From: JAGNNV01 sp031392925
Lineage (GTDB): Bacteria; Acidobacteriota; Vicinamibacteria; Fen-336; JAGNNV01
NCBI GenBank assembly: GCA_031392925.1
Contig: JANMVV010000009.1
Location: 1-64,000, forward strand
Direction: 5' to 3'
DNA length: 64,000 nt
This document shows, one piece after another, positions 41,331 through 52,533 of the stretch (the stretch's first letter is position 1; every line of letters begins with the position of its first letter). The notes under the pieces were generated by a model. The model had not been told where the DNA came from, searched no databases, and worked only from the letters and a program-made list of their open reading frames with translations. Both the position numbers and the translations under genes were made by a program.

Positions 41331-43735
41331 GGGGTCACCGTAACACGAACGGCTCCAGCCGACGGAACCGGGCCCTGTGCAGTTCCAGAGCTCAGGGAGA
41401 GACTCTCGACGAAGATCGTCGCCTCGCCTGGACGGGTGGCCCGAAAACCGACGATCGCGACCGTGCCGGTTCCACCGGCAAGCGGCGTGAGCCGTTTGAA
41501 CTGGGCCGAGGCCCGCGAGCCTTCGAACTGCCGCTCGGCCAGGACCTGGACGCCGTCGACGGAGAGAAGCTGGCCCGCGGCCATCTCCACGAACTCGAGG
41601 GCGGGCGAGTCCGCGCGCACCGTGATGCTCACATCCTTCAGCGAGCGCGCGTTGAAGAGGTTCACGGCCACGCGCTGAACCTCGCCGACCCTCATCCGGA
41701 CCTCGGTGCGGTCCCAGGCGGAGCGAGAAGCGAGCGGGCCCCCCGCAGGAGGCGGTGTAGGCGCTCCCCGCGTGACCGGATCGAGGGCCGAACCCGACGG
41801 CGACGCGGTCTCACTGGGAGGAGCGGGAGACGCGGATGTCGTCGCCGAAGAAGTCAGCGACGCGACCGGCGTCGGCACGGGAGTGGGTGATGCGGCCGGA
41901 GTCTCCGCGCGAGCGGCGGGCGCCGGCGTTTCGGGCTCTGGCTCCACCTCCTCGCGTCCGAAGAGCGGACGCACGCCGGGAATGCGGAGATTGTTGCGGA
42001 GACCGAGATACAAGGGCTCCACGTCCTCGGCCACGACGTTCGGCGCCCGGAGAATGTGCGGGGTGAGCGAAATGAGAATCTCGATGTCCTGGTCCGAGGC
42101 TTGGTGGCTGCCCAGGATCTTGTTGAGAATCGGGATCGAATCGATGCCCAGCGCGCCCTTGATCGCGCGCGCCTCACGGCCCTGGATCAGGCCGCCGATG
42201 ACCGCGGTCACGCCGTCGGTGAGGCGAAGGGTGTTCTCCAGCTTGCGGGTCAGGAACGTCGGATAGTTGGTTGCGCTGGCGCCGGTGCCGAAGACCTTGT
42301 CCTCACCGAGCGCCGAGAACTCGGCCTTGAACTCCATGGTGATCTCGTCGTTCGCGGTCACCTTGGTCTTGTCGATTTCGAGATTGACGCCGACCGTCTT
42401 GTATTGAGCGCTGGTGGTTCCGCCAAACCCACCGGAGGGTTGGCCCGGCACGGACTGCTGGGCATAGCCCGGATAGAACTGAGGAATGGGAATGTCGGTG
42501 CCCACGTTGAATGTCGCCTTCTTGCCCTCGAAGGCCCGAACCTTGGGCGAGGACAGGATCTTCACCATGGTGTCGTCGTGAAGGAACTTCGCGAAGACGC
42601 CCGAAGGAATCTGCACGACCCAGTCGGAGGCGTTGAGCGAGGAGAGGAAGATGGCCCTCAGGTTTGTCAGTCCCCCGGCCACCTCTCCCGCCACCCCGGT
42701 GGGCTGCAGTTCGACGCCCGCCTGATAGTTGGAGAGTTGCAGGCCGTAGTCCTTCGCCTTCGTCCGGTTGATCTCGAGGATCTCGACTTCGACCAGGATC
42801 TCGCCCTTGGGCTTGTCGTTCGAACGGATGAAGCGATCGGCGAGTGCCATTTCGTCCGGAGTGGCGATGACGGTAATGGAGTTCGTGGTGTCGTTCTTCG
42901 CCACCTTGGTCTGGGCGCCGAGCGCGGTGCGCAGCGCGGCCTCGAGCTCCTTGGCCTCGACGTTTTCGAGGTAGAAGGTGCGCATGACCTGATCGTCCCA
43001 GCGCTGGCGGGTCTGAGCGTTGGTGTCGTCGAAGATCAGGATGGTGTTGCGATCGAGGACCCGGTAGGCCTTCTTGTTGATGAGGCCGATCTGGTCGAGC
43101 GCCTCCTGGAAGGTGACGCCGGTCAGGTTGGAGGAGATGACCTTGTCCTTGCCCTGCAGATCCGGGTCGAACACCACGTTGACGCCGACCAGAGCCCCGA
43201 GAGTCTGATAGATCTTCTCCAGCCGCTCGGTCATGTTGAGCTTGATCGGAACCGGGGACCGCGGCGAGAGCAACGGCACGGGCAGGGTCGCATCGGCGGG
43301 CCGGCGCCCGGCGAGGTCCTTCTGCTGACGCTTGTCCGCGGCGATCTTGTCGATCTGGGCCTGGAGGACAGCCATGTCGTCGGCCGCTGCCCGGTTCGAC
43401 GAGTCGTAGCCGACCGCGATCCCATACTCTTCCTTCGCCTTTTCGAGGTTCCCGGTCTGGAGATTCCTGCGAGCCTTTCCCGTGTGATCCCGGCTGGCCT
43501 GGATCTTCGCGTTCTCGAGGGCGATCTTGTACTTGATGTTCCTCGGGGAGGCGGTCAGGGCCTTGGTGAAGCGGGCCACCGCCATGTCCCAGTCGCCCTT
43601 TTCCGAAAAGCGCTGCCCGCCCCGATAGGCGTTGCTGGCGGCGCAGGCGGAGGAAAAGATGGCGAGCGCCGCCACGACCCCCAAGGTCGCGGCTCGGAAG
43701 CGCGGGCTTCGTTCACGGTTCAATCGGGTCTTCAA
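41327..43735 (-). CDS. gspD: GspD/PilQ-like secretin with N-terminal TPR and C-terminal cohesin-like domain
   Basis: 802 aa from TTG 43735 preceded by GAGGAAAG. Lipoprotein-like signal (FSSAC), TPR repeats at about 35-135 (GDWDMAVARFTKALTASPRN), an STN/N0 domain (EKIYQTLGALVGVNVVFDPD), N1-type domains, and the secretin beta domain at about 340-610 (ILSSPKVRAFEGKKATFNVG, TDGVTAVIGGLIQGRE, IPILNKILGS, ILISLTPHIL). Then a Pro/Ser/Thr linker (about 625-690) and a cohesin-like domain (about 695-802; VNLFNARSLKDVSITVRADS, LEFVEMAAGQLL). The secretin forms the outer-membrane pore. A cohesin-like end is not part of classical GspD. Confidence 0.9.
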   Translation of the reverse strand: MKTRLNRERSPRFRAATLGVVAALAIFSSACAASNAYRGGQRFSEKGDWDMAVARFTKALTASPRNIKYKIALENAKIQASRDHTGKARRNLQTGNLEKAKEEYGIAVGYDSSNRAAADDMAVLQAQIDKIAADKRQQKDLAGRRPADATLPVPLLSPRSPVPIKLNMTERLEKIYQTLGALVGVNVVFDPDLQGKDKVISSNLTGVTFQEALDQIGLINKKAYRVLDRNTILIFDDTNAQTRQRWDDQVMRTFYLENVEAKELEAALRTALGAQTKVAKNDTTNSITVIATPDEMALADRFIRSNDKPKGEILVEVEILEINRTKAKDYGLQLSNYQAGVELQPTGVAGEVAGGLTNLRAIFLSSLNASDWVVQIPSGVFAKFLHDDTMVKILSSPKVRAFEGKKATFNVGTDIPIPQFYPGYAQQSVPGQPSGGFGGTTSAQYKTVGVNLEIDKTKVTANDEITMEFKAEFSALGEDKVFGTGASATNYPTFLTRKLENTLRLTDGVTAVIGGLIQGREARAIKGALGIDSIPILNKILGSHQASDQDIEILISLTPHILRAPNVVAEDVEPLYLGLRNNLRIPGVRPLFGREEVEPEPETPAPAARAETPAASPTPVPTPVASLTSSATTSASPAPPSETASPSGSALDPVTRGAPTPPPAGGPLASRSAWDRTEVRMRVGEVQRVAVNLFNARSLKDVSITVRADSPALEFVEMAAGQLLSVDGVQVLAERQFEGSRASAQFKRLTPLAGGTGTVAIVGFRATRPGEATIFVESLSLSSGTAQGPVPSAGAVRVTVTP

Positions 43736-43747
43736 CTTTCCTCGGGT

Positions 43748-44287
43748 CTAGTTCGTCTTGAGGGGCAGACGGCGGGTCCTCCCGGACCCCATCTCTTCGA
43801 TTTCCGCCGACTCGGCGCCGATGCGGATGACGCGAAACGCGTTGCCGAGCACCTGCCCCACCTGACCGACCAGGAGTATCTCTCCATCTTTGACGAAGGA
43901 GGCGATCTTCCGGCCTGCCCCATTATCAACGATCCCGATGAGGCTGAGGTTGAGGGGGGGCCACGGAGTGGGAGTGGGCGGGGCCTCGGGGGTTGGAAAC
44001 GGAGTGGGACCAGGCAGGGGGGGAAGCTTGATCACGGGCGTCGGCAGGGGATTCTGATCAGCGCGCGAGTCGCGACCGAACTTGAAGACGTCGCGAGAGG
44101 GAGGGGCAGCGAGAGGTTCGGGCCGGCCCAGCCGGTCGAGACCGATGGCCGGAACCTCCGAGCCCGCCTCCAGGCGAAGCGCCGCCTTCTCGGGCGTGTC
44201 ACCCGATCTCCCAAAGGCGCTCCAACCCAGAGCCGCCGTGAGGACGAAAAGCAGCACGGCGAAAAGCTCCTTCCGCCCCATCACCAT
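43748..44287 (-). CDS. PilP/GspC-like inner-membrane connector
   Basis: 179 aa (a second ATG at 44281). One N-terminal membrane helix (LFAVLLFVLTAALGWSAF), a proline-rich periplasmic linker (LPPLPGPTPFPTPEAPPTPT), and a small C-terminal beta domain, LSLIGIVDNGAGRKIASFVK and DGEILLVGQVGQV, which matches the homology region shared by GspC and PilP. It links the inner-membrane platform to the secretin, its next gene. Confidence 0.78.
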   Translation of the reverse strand: MVMGRKELFAVLLFVLTAALGWSAFGRSGDTPEKAALRLEAGSEVPAIGLDRLGRPEPLAAPPSRDVFKFGRDSRADQNPLPTPVIKLPPLPGPTPFPTPEAPPTPTPWPPLNLSLIGIVDNGAGRKIASFVKDGEILLVGQVGQVLGNAFRVIRIGAESAEIEEMGSGRTRRLPLKTN

Positions 44288-44706
44288 TCGCTGTAGGGCA
44301 CGCCATTCAAACCGACCTGGCCCGAAGCGCTTTTGACGTCGAAGACACCGGTCATGGCCTCGCCGCTGGTCGCAGCGGTCTCGGGCGGTATCTCAACCCA
44401 GGGCTCGGAGGAGATGGGGTCGGGCGGGATCTTCCGGAGGTACCCGTCGGTGACCAGGGCCTCCAGGGTTTCCGGGTACTTCCCTTTGTCGGACTGGTAC
44501 TGATCGATCAGATCGCGCAGGCGATAGAGGTTCTCGCGAAGCACGGCCTCGCGGGCGGAGAGCACGGAGTTGCGGTAGTTGGGCAGGGCGATCGATACCA
44601 GGATGCCCATGATCGTGATGACCACGATCAACTCCAGAAGGGTGAAGCCCTTCGATCGATCGTTTCTTCTTCGTGATGCGGGAGATGCGGAATTCAGTGC
44701 CACCAT
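44281..44706 (-). CDS. gspG: GspG-like major pseudopilin
   Basis: 141 aa from ATG 44706. Prepilin signal KGFTLLELIVVITIMGILVS with Gly before Phe and Glu at +5, then RNSVLSAREAVLRENLYRLR, DLIDQYQSDKGKYPETLEAL and KIPPDPIS, the typical GspG arrangement. The start shares one base with the upstream pseudopilin stop region, and the 3' end overlaps the PilP/GspC-like gene. Confidence 0.9.
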   Translation of the reverse strand: MVALNSASPASRRRNDRSKGFTLLELIVVITIMGILVSIALPNYRNSVLSAREAVLRENLYRLRDLIDQYQSDKGKYPETLEALVTDGYLRKIPPDPISSEPWVEIPPETAATSGEAMTGVFDVKSASGQVGLNGVPYSEW

Positions 44707-45185
44707 CACCAGTCCTTCAACTTTGTGCCGTCGAGCGCCCTTCCATCGGCCAGGGAGTAGACATCGTAAACGTTGTCGCCGCACCACGAGGAAGAATCGT
44801 GTTCGTCCTGATAGCAGTGCATCCCCCATTCGGCCTTTCCAGAAAAGGGATCCAGGGGAATCCGCCTGAGGAACTTCAGCTTGATTCCCGGACGCCCCAC
44901 CTGATTGACACCTTGGACCATGGTCTCGAGCGATTCCGGGTAACCCTCGCTCCCCAGCTTCACATCGGTCCCCCCGATCTGCCCCCGGTCGACGCCATCC
45001 TTGAACCGGTCGATGGCGGTCCGGATCTCGCGGAGCGAGCGCCGAAGTTCGATCTCCCTCTGCCGCTCACGCGTGACCCTTGAAAGGGGCAGGACCGCCG
45101 CGGCCAGAATGGCGATGATGGTCGCTACCGCGATCACCTCGAGGAAGGTGGTGCCGCGCTCACTGCGTCGCACGGGGGTCTCCAT
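44706..45185 (-). CDS. Second GspG/type IV pilin-like pseudopilin
   Basis: 159 aa. Prepilin signal SERGTTFLEVIAVATIIAIL with Glu at +5. The body is GspG-like (SLREIRTAIDRFKDGVDRGQ, KFLRRIPLDPFSG), and a C-terminal region with two cysteines (MHCYQDEHDSSSWCGDNVY) could form a disulfide-closed loop. The start overlaps the PilO-like gene by 26 nt. Confidence 0.87.
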   Translation of the reverse strand: METPVRRSERGTTFLEVIAVATIIAILAAAVLPLSRVTRERQREIELRRSLREIRTAIDRFKDGVDRGQIGGTDVKLGSEGYPESLETMVQGVNQVGRPGIKLKFLRRIPLDPFSGKAEWGMHCYQDEHDSSSWCGDNVYDVYSLADGRALDGTKLKDW

Positions 45186-45723
45186 CCTTGAAGATGGCCG
45201 AGAGCTTCAGATTCATCCTCGCTCCATCCTCTTCCTGCACGAGGGCCATCTGATCGACCACGATGAAGCGCCTCGCGGACTCGATGCGAGCCAGGAAACC
45301 GGTGAGATTCGCGTAGCTCCCCTCGAGCGGCAGCGTGACCTCGCAGCGGACGAGATCGGTGCCCCGGACCTTCGAGATGGAATAGGCGCTCCTCTTGGGC
45401 TTGAGCCCCGCGTCGCGGGCGAGCCGTTCGATCTCCCGCTGGGCGCCGAAGAGGTCCTCGTTTCGATATTTGAGATGGTCGCGGCTCAGGCTCTCGATGT
45501 CCTGGCGGTTCTGGGCCAGAAGCGCTTTGCGCACCGCCACCTGCGACCACACGCTCTCGAGCCCGGCCCGGCGCGTCGACACTGCCTTCGCGCGGTTCTC
45601 GGCCCGGCGAACGGAGGTGAGCCTCGGCCAGGTGAGGGCAGCGAAGAGTAGGGCATTGGCGATGAGCAGAAGCGCACCGATCCAGGCCAGGCGCAGCCTT
45701 GTCTTCGAAGAGCGCAGGCTCAT
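45160..45723 (-). CDS. PilO/GspM-like inner-membrane platform protein
   Basis: 187 aa. A short cytoplasmic tail, one membrane helix (LAWIGALLLIANALLFAALT), a coiled-coil stretch (about 45-105), and a ferredoxin-like periplasmic end (CEVTLPLEGSYANLTGFLAR, RRFIVVDQMAL) typical of PilO. It is placed after the PilN-like gene with ATGA overlap, the same order as pilMNO. Confidence 0.82.
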   Translation of the reverse strand: MSLRSSKTRLRLAWIGALLLIANALLFAALTWPRLTSVRRAENRAKAVSTRRAGLESVWSQVAVRKALLAQNRQDIESLSRDHLKYRNEDLFGAQREIERLARDAGLKPKRSAYSISKVRGTDLVRCEVTLPLEGSYANLTGFLARIESARRFIVVDQMALVQEEDGARMNLKLSAIFKDGDPRATQ

Positions 45724-46322
45724 CGCGTCTTCCTCGCGACGGGCGGGGAGGAGGGCGAAGGGAGGGGGCGGTTGTCGGGATCGAAGACCACCTCCATCAC
45801 GAACTCCGTCCCCTCCTGGGTGTCCGACAGCGATTTGAGCGACGCGTTCGAAAACACGGGCGAGGCGTCGAGGGTTTCCGCGAGGGAGAAGGCCGCATCC
45901 TTGGTCCGGGCCACCCCCGACAGGTCGATCAGCATGCTGCGGGCGCCGCGGGGGGTGGTGGGCGAGATCCGGTCCAGCCGGACGTCGTCGGCAAGGGCCC
46001 CCTCCAGTTCGGCGAGGAGCCGACGCCACGGGAACACGCGTCGATCCACCAGCTCCTTGTATGCGAGAAGACGCACAACCTCGGACGCTTCGATCTTGAG
46101 CGGAGGTTCCCTGGCAATGCCCTCTTCGAGCTCCGCGATCCTGGCCTCGTCCTGCCGGACCGCGCGCACGGTGTTGGCCTCCTCGCCCGAAACGAGCCGG
46201 CTCAAGAAGCGCCCGTGCAGGAAGGACGCCAGAAGGGCCCCGCCGAAGAGAAGTCCGGACAGGAGCCAGAGAAGCCTCTCGTTCCGGAAAGGCCGAAGGG
46301 CCAGATTCGTGGATGCCATCAT
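45720..46322 (-). CDS. PilN/GspL-C-terminal-like platform protein
   Basis: 200 aa (second ATG at 46319). NLALRPFRNERLLWLLSGLL resembles the PilN opening in which N-terminal residues bind PilM; one membrane helix, then coiled coil and a periplasmic fold with LLAELEGALADDVRLDRISP and MLIDLSGVARTKDAAFSLAE, characteristic of PilN. It starts 6 nt after the PilM-like stop. Confidence 0.83.
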   Translation of the reverse strand: MMASTNLALRPFRNERLLWLLSGLLFGGALLASFLHGRFLSRLVSGEEANTVRAVRQDEARIAELEEGIAREPPLKIEASEVVRLLAYKELVDRRVFPWRRLLAELEGALADDVRLDRISPTTPRGARSMLIDLSGVARTKDAAFSLAETLDASPVFSNASLKSLSDTQEGTEFVMEVVFDPDNRPLPSPSSPPVARKTR

Positions 46323-46327
46323 TGGGG

Positions 46328-47277
46328 TCAGTAGGCTCCAAGCAGGGCCAGCGCGGGCGAAGCCGAACGCTCCACCGCGGTGGGCATCCCCGCCACCACC
46401 AGATGCGCGGGGGGCTTTGCTCGTTGAGCCACGCACCCGAAAGCCGCACTGATGTCGTCGCTCAGTGCTTCGAACCATCGATCCGAGGCGTGGACGACCG
46501 CGGAGGCGAGCCGGGTTCCCGCAAGGCGATCCCGCCAGAAGACCGCGGTGGAGGCAATCTCCCGCCGCACCTCTTCGAGACTTCGCGCCACCGTGGCGTC
46601 GAACGAACGGATGGACACCGGCCACCCCTGCCGCATGAGAGTCAGGGTCAGCCAGATGGGATCGTGGCGAACCAGGAGGGCGTCTCCTTCGACCTCCAGT
46701 CCCCGGAGGAGCGCCATCGACGAGGTTTCAACCGAACCGACATCGAGACCGAAGGCCTGGCCCACCTGTTCGTAGGCGCCGAGAACCGCGCTCGAAAAGC
46801 CGACGGCCAGGACCGGATCGGTTAAGGAGCGGGGCCAGGCCGCGACCACCCTGACCTCAGCGGGGGGAAACGGGAGGAGCTTCTGCATTCGGAAAGCGAT
46901 CACCGCGTCCCGCCGCTCCGGCTCGGACCGGACCTCATCCTGCCCGAACAGACGGAAACGCGCCACCACGTCGGGCACGACCAGCGCCGCGCGGACCGAG
47001 GGCGTAGCACCGATCTTCGACAGGACGCGCTTCGCGGCGTCGCGCATCTCCTCCTTGTTGACGAAGCCCGGATCATCGAGGGACGGGACGAAGGTTCCTT
47101 CGCTCAACGGCTCGCTGACCAGCGCGCGAAGCTCCACCTTCCCGCGCTTCGATTCCACCCGGGCGCCCACCAGGGCGACGGAGGAGAATTCGAGCGCTAT
47201 CTGAGCGCCCTCCGGGTCCAGGAAGAAGTGCCGGAGCCTTTCCACCACGGACCTCGGCCGCGCCGCGGGGCCTCTGA

Positions 47278-47281
<4 letters not shown>
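46328..47281 (-). CDS. PilM-like actin-fold cytoplasmic protein
   Basis: 317 aa from GTG 47281, which overlaps the GspE stop by two bases. ALEFSSVALVGARVESKRGK at the start, ALVVPDVVARFRLF, FRMQKLLPFPPAEVRVVAAW, and ILGA-type glycine segments fit the PilM/GspL actin-like domain, here divergent in the phosphate loops. In pilMNO systems it joins the ATPase side to the PilN/PilO membrane platform. Confidence 0.8.
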
Positions 47282-48915
<1,634 letters not shown>

Positions 48916-48917
48916 GG

Positions 48918-50126
48918 CTAACCTCCTCCTCGCGACTGGAGGGCCGAGAAGGCCTCGAACATCGGCAGGTAGAGCGCCAGCACCATGGAACCGATGATCA
49001 CGGCCATGAAGACGAGGAGAACGGGCTCGACCAGGGCCAGGATGGTCTGGACCTTCACCTCGAGATCCTCGTCATAGAAATCCGCGACCTGGTTCAGCAT
49101 CTCGCCAAGGGCGCCCGTGTTCTCGCCCACCCGGATCATCTCCACGGTGAGCGGCTCGACCTGGCCGGTGGCATCGAGCGCCAGCGAGAGGCTCTTGCCT
49201 TCCTGAATCTGAGGCACGGCGGCCGCGGCCGCCGCCGAGATCGCTCGATTCCCCACCGACGCGGAAGCGACGCCGAGCGCCTGCACCAGGGGGAGGCCGC
49301 CGGAAAGAAGAGTGGAGAGGCTGCGCGCGAGCTGGCTGGTGGAGTAGGTGCGCATGAGCGCTCCGAAGAAGGGGATATTGAGGATCCACCCATCGAACCG
49401 CTCCCGATTCGCGGAGGCCTGCAGCCAGGAGGCAAAGGCAAAACCAGACACCGCGAGGAGCGCCAGGAGAGGCAGGCTCCATTGCCGCGCCTGATCGGAC
49501 AGGCCCATGAGGACGCGCGTGGGCAGGGGCAGTTGAGCGCCGAGGCTCCCATAGAACTCGGTGAACTGGGGAAGGACGCGGGTGAGCATCACGTACATGA
49601 GGCCGAACATGCCGGAGAAAAGCACCATCGGATAGACGGACGCCGCAATGACCTTCTTCTTGATCGCCTGGTTGAGCTTCACATACGAAACGAATCGCCG
49701 CAGCACCGCCTCGAGATTGCCGCTCCGCTCGCCCGCAACGAGGCTCGCTGAAAACATCTGCGGGTACAAGGCGCCCTCCTGCCGGAAGGATTCCGAGAGC
49801 GCGGCCCCGGATTTGATCCGATCCCGCACCGCGCCGAGCGATCGCTTGAACAAGGGATCTCTCTGGCGCTCGACCATGAGATCCATCGACTGCGCAAGGG
49901 GAAGGCCGGCCTTGAGAAGAGCGGCCAGTTCCTGGCCGAAGAGCTGCAGGTTTTCGGGCTTGACCCGCGGCGCGCCGAACCGGAACCCCTGCGTCCTCTT
50001 TCGGTGAGAGAAAAGGAACAGGCCCTGACGCAGCACGTCGGCTCTTAAAGCCTCCTCATTCGGGGCATCGAAACTCCGTTCGACGATTTCCCCGGCGGGC
50101 GTGCCGACCTTGCAGATGTACTCCAT
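48918..50126 (-). CDS. gspF: GspF/PilC inner-membrane platform protein
   Basis: 402 aa. MEYICKVGTPAGEIVERSFD opening, then two GspF domains (FGQELAALLKAGLPLAQSMD; LARSLSTLLSGGLPLVQALG) each followed by transmembrane segments, ending FMAVIIGSMVLALYLPMFEA. First gene of the cluster; 34 nt separate it from the upstream gene. Confidence 0.93.
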   Translation of the reverse strand: MEYICKVGTPAGEIVERSFDAPNEEALRADVLRQGLFLFSHRKRTQGFRFGAPRVKPENLQLFGQELAALLKAGLPLAQSMDLMVERQRDPLFKRSLGAVRDRIKSGAALSESFRQEGALYPQMFSASLVAGERSGNLEAVLRRFVSYVKLNQAIKKKVIAASVYPMVLFSGMFGLMYVMLTRVLPQFTEFYGSLGAQLPLPTRVLMGLSDQARQWSLPLLALLAVSGFAFASWLQASANRERFDGWILNIPFFGALMRTYSTSQLARSLSTLLSGGLPLVQALGVASASVGNRAISAAAAAAVPQIQEGKSLSLALDATGQVEPLTVEMIRVGENTGALGEMLNQVADFYDEDLEVKVQTILALVEPVLLVFMAVIIGSMVLALYLPMFEAFSALQSRGGG

Positions 50127-50160
50127 AAGTTATTGGAGCAACTGAGTGTAGCAGCCGAGA

Positions 50161-51993
50161 CTAAACGCCGGACAGAGGAAGGAAGTCGAGAAGGACCCGG
50201 GCGCCGTGAACCACCGCGGCGAGGAGAAGAACGAGAGCCAGGGGCAATGAAACGGCCTCGGAGCCGAGCGTCTTAAGCCACCGCAGGTCGAACACCGCGC
50301 TCAGGTTCTGACCCGGAAAGGAGCCGTTGTCGCCTTCATCGAGAACCGCGGCTCCGACAATGGCCAAAAGCGGCAACAAGGCGAGCAGGTACCGGACCTC
50401 GATCGGGGAAACGAGAGCGGCGATGGCGAGAAGAAGACCGGTGAGGGCAAGGCTCCGGGCCAGGGGCAGGATGGGACGGATGCTCCGCACGAGAATCGAA
50501 AGAGCGATGAGCGCAACCAGCGGCCAGCCCGCCCCGTCCACGATCTGATTGGGGAGACGCCACGGATCGAAGACGCCGGAGCTTCCGCCGCGCTCGCCCA
50601 GAAGGCGCGGGATCTGCGCGGCGATCATGGGCAGGAAGGTGGCGAAGTAAAAGCCCGAAAGAACCACGCCCAGAAGCAACGGCCTGAAGGCCGGGTCATG
50701 CCGATCGCGAGCGATGACGAGGGTCACCAGAAGCAGGGTGGAGAGGACGATGAAGGAGGAGAGGTGGGCAGTGGCGGAGAGCGCGACCAGGAAGGCGAGG
50801 AGGAGCCCCCGGGCCTTTCCCTTTCGCGAGATTCCCGCGGTTACGAGGAATAGGACGAAGATGGCCTGGGCGAAGACGTTGGAGAGGTTCCCAAACGCCA
50901 TGGTCCGGAGGTTCACGGGGGCAAAGGCCCACAGCATCAGCGCCGCCCCGGCGAGGCCGGCGGAGGCCGGGCCGAGAATCAGGGCCAGACCCACGATCGA
51001 GAGAGCGGAAAAGAAGGCCGCGCCTTCGCGCACCACCCGGACGTTCGAGACCTCGGGCGAGACGAACGGCGTGAGCACGCCGTAGAAACTGAAGCCATAC
51101 GGGATCTCGAAGGGCGGCTTGTGGTCCGTCCGGCTGGTGGGGAATCGATTCCCTCGCGCGACCTCGCGGAGTTTGTTCCCGTGCAGTTGAACGTCGCCCT
51201 GGATCACCAGTGGCGACGGAGGCAGCACGGCGTGAACGGTGAGCGCCATCAGGACCGCGATCTGCAGGAGGCCGCGAGTGAGGGCGCTGCCTCGCGCGTA
51301 CCTCGAGAGCATGGCGGCGATCGCGCTCGAAGCACTCAAGAGCACCGTGCATTCGACGAGCCACGAGGATCGCCACAGTCCGGCGGGCAGGACCATGGCC
51401 AGAAACAGGATGGGGGGAAGAAGCGCTACCGCCGCGCTCTGACCGAAAAGAACCTGGGTGGCTATCGAAATCAGGGTCACCGCGCCCAGAGCCATCCACA
51501 AGCGGACGGGAACACCGGCCGGCCGGCCGGCCATCGACGGAACGGGCTCCACCTTGAGCGAAACGAACTGCGTGCCGAGGACGCGGTTGGTGGCGGCGAA
51601 GCCCTCCGTTCCGATTCCAAACATCAGCGACGAGCCGCCGAGACGCGTCTGCGCGGTGAAGCGCCGTTGCCCCGGCTGCAGGGTTCCGATCAAGGCGCCG
51701 TTCGCGGTGAGATTCATTTCGGTCCGGTGGTCGCGCACCTCGAGATCGATGTCGACGAGTCCCGGACCGACGCCTTCGAACGAAAACGCGGCCTTCGGAC
51801 GGGTCCACCGGATGGCTCCACCGCCGATCTGGTTCTCCCGCGGCTCGAGGCCTTCGGTCACGAAGGCGTCGTCGGTGCCGTAGGCAAGACTCGCAAGCGA
51901 GGCCGGCCGGCGAGAGACGAGCGAGGGCACCGAGAGAATCGCCACGATTCCTGCGAGAATCAGGACGAACGCTGCGGATCGAAGCGAGTTCAT
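50161..51993 (-). CDS. Polytopic membrane protein, possibly GT-C-like, unknown function
   Basis: 610 aa. N-terminal membrane helix, a periplasmic beta-rich segment at about 35-155 (RWTRPKAAFSFEGVGPGLVD, LTANGALIGTLQPGQRRFTA), then about ten hydrophobic helices. Between the early helices a conserved-looking soluble loop, GDVQLHGNKLREVARGNRFP with TDHKPPFEIPYG, contains acidic and His residues where GT-C glycosyltransferases keep their catalytic loop. No definite family assigned. It is upstream of the secretion operon on the same strand. Confidence 0.6.
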   Translation of the reverse strand: MNSLRSAAFVLILAGIVAILSVPSLVSRRPASLASLAYGTDDAFVTEGLEPRENQIGGGAIRWTRPKAAFSFEGVGPGLVDIDLEVRDHRTEMNLTANGALIGTLQPGQRRFTAQTRLGGSSLMFGIGTEGFAATNRVLGTQFVSLKVEPVPSMAGRPAGVPVRLWMALGAVTLISIATQVLFGQSAAVALLPPILFLAMVLPAGLWRSSWLVECTVLLSASSAIAAMLSRYARGSALTRGLLQIAVLMALTVHAVLPPSPLVIQGDVQLHGNKLREVARGNRFPTSRTDHKPPFEIPYGFSFYGVLTPFVSPEVSNVRVVREGAAFFSALSIVGLALILGPASAGLAGAALMLWAFAPVNLRTMAFGNLSNVFAQAIFVLFLVTAGISRKGKARGLLLAFLVALSATAHLSSFIVLSTLLLVTLVIARDRHDPAFRPLLLGVVLSGFYFATFLPMIAAQIPRLLGERGGSSGVFDPWRLPNQIVDGAGWPLVALIALSILVRSIRPILPLARSLALTGLLLAIAALVSPIEVRYLLALLPLLAIVGAAVLDEGDNGSFPGQNLSAVFDLRWLKTLGSEAVSLPLALVLLLAAVVHGARVLLDFLPLSGV

Positions 51994-52079
51994 TGACGGC
52001 TGGAGTCTATGCGCCAGGGTTCATGCCCTGGAGCCGCGGATCGATTCAGAATCAGATGTGCCCCAGGAAGGAACGACCC

Positions 52080-52514
52080 ATGCTGACCCTTCTCCTCGCC
52101 CTCGCCCTCGACACTCAGGCGCTCGCCCAGGACGAGGCCCCGATTATTGCCGCCCAGGACGCGCGCTTCGCCGCCATGGTCAGGGGAGACGCCGGTTATC
52201 TCGAGACCGCGCTCGACCCCTCGCTCACCTACCATCACTCGAGCGGTTCGGCCCAGTCCAAGGCGGAGTTCATGGCGTCCTTCCGGGCGGGCTCGCTCAA
52301 GTACAAGGCCCTCGATGTCATCGAGCGAAGGGTCCGGCGCATCGGTCCGGTCGCGATCATCACCGGCATCTTCCGGCTCCAGGCCGCAAACAACGGGGAG
52401 ACCATCGACACCAAGGCTCGCTTCACCGACGTGTACGAGAACAAGGATGGCCGGTGGGCTCAGGTCGCCTGGCAGAACACGCGTATTCCCGAAGCCCCCG
52501 CGAGCCCGCGGTAG
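52080..52514 (+). CDS. DUF4440/SnoaL-like NTF2-fold protein, exported
   Basis: 144 aa from ATG 52080 with AGGAAGGA upstream. Signal peptide (LTLLLALALDTQALA), then an NTF2-like cone: IIAAQDARFAAMVRGDAGYL, LDPSLTYHHSSGSAQSKAEF, GPVAIITGIFRLQA, FTDVYENKDGRWAQVAWQNT. This fold serves in many small enzymes and binding proteins; no catalytic set is evident. Divergent from the membrane-protein gene across 86 nt. Confidence 0.82.
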   Translation: MLTLLLALALDTQALAQDEAPIIAAQDARFAAMVRGDAGYLETALDPSLTYHHSSGSAQSKAEFMASFRAGSLKYKALDVIERRVRRIGPVAIITGIFRLQAANNGETIDTKARFTDVYENKDGRWAQVAWQNTRIPEAPASPR

Positions 52515-52533
52515 AATCCAATTGGAGCGGCAT

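Noticed and set aside
42056..44296. 746-codon plus-strand frame across the secretin and its neighbour
   Set aside because: Spans two real minus-strand genes and lacks any domain; GC-driven artefact.
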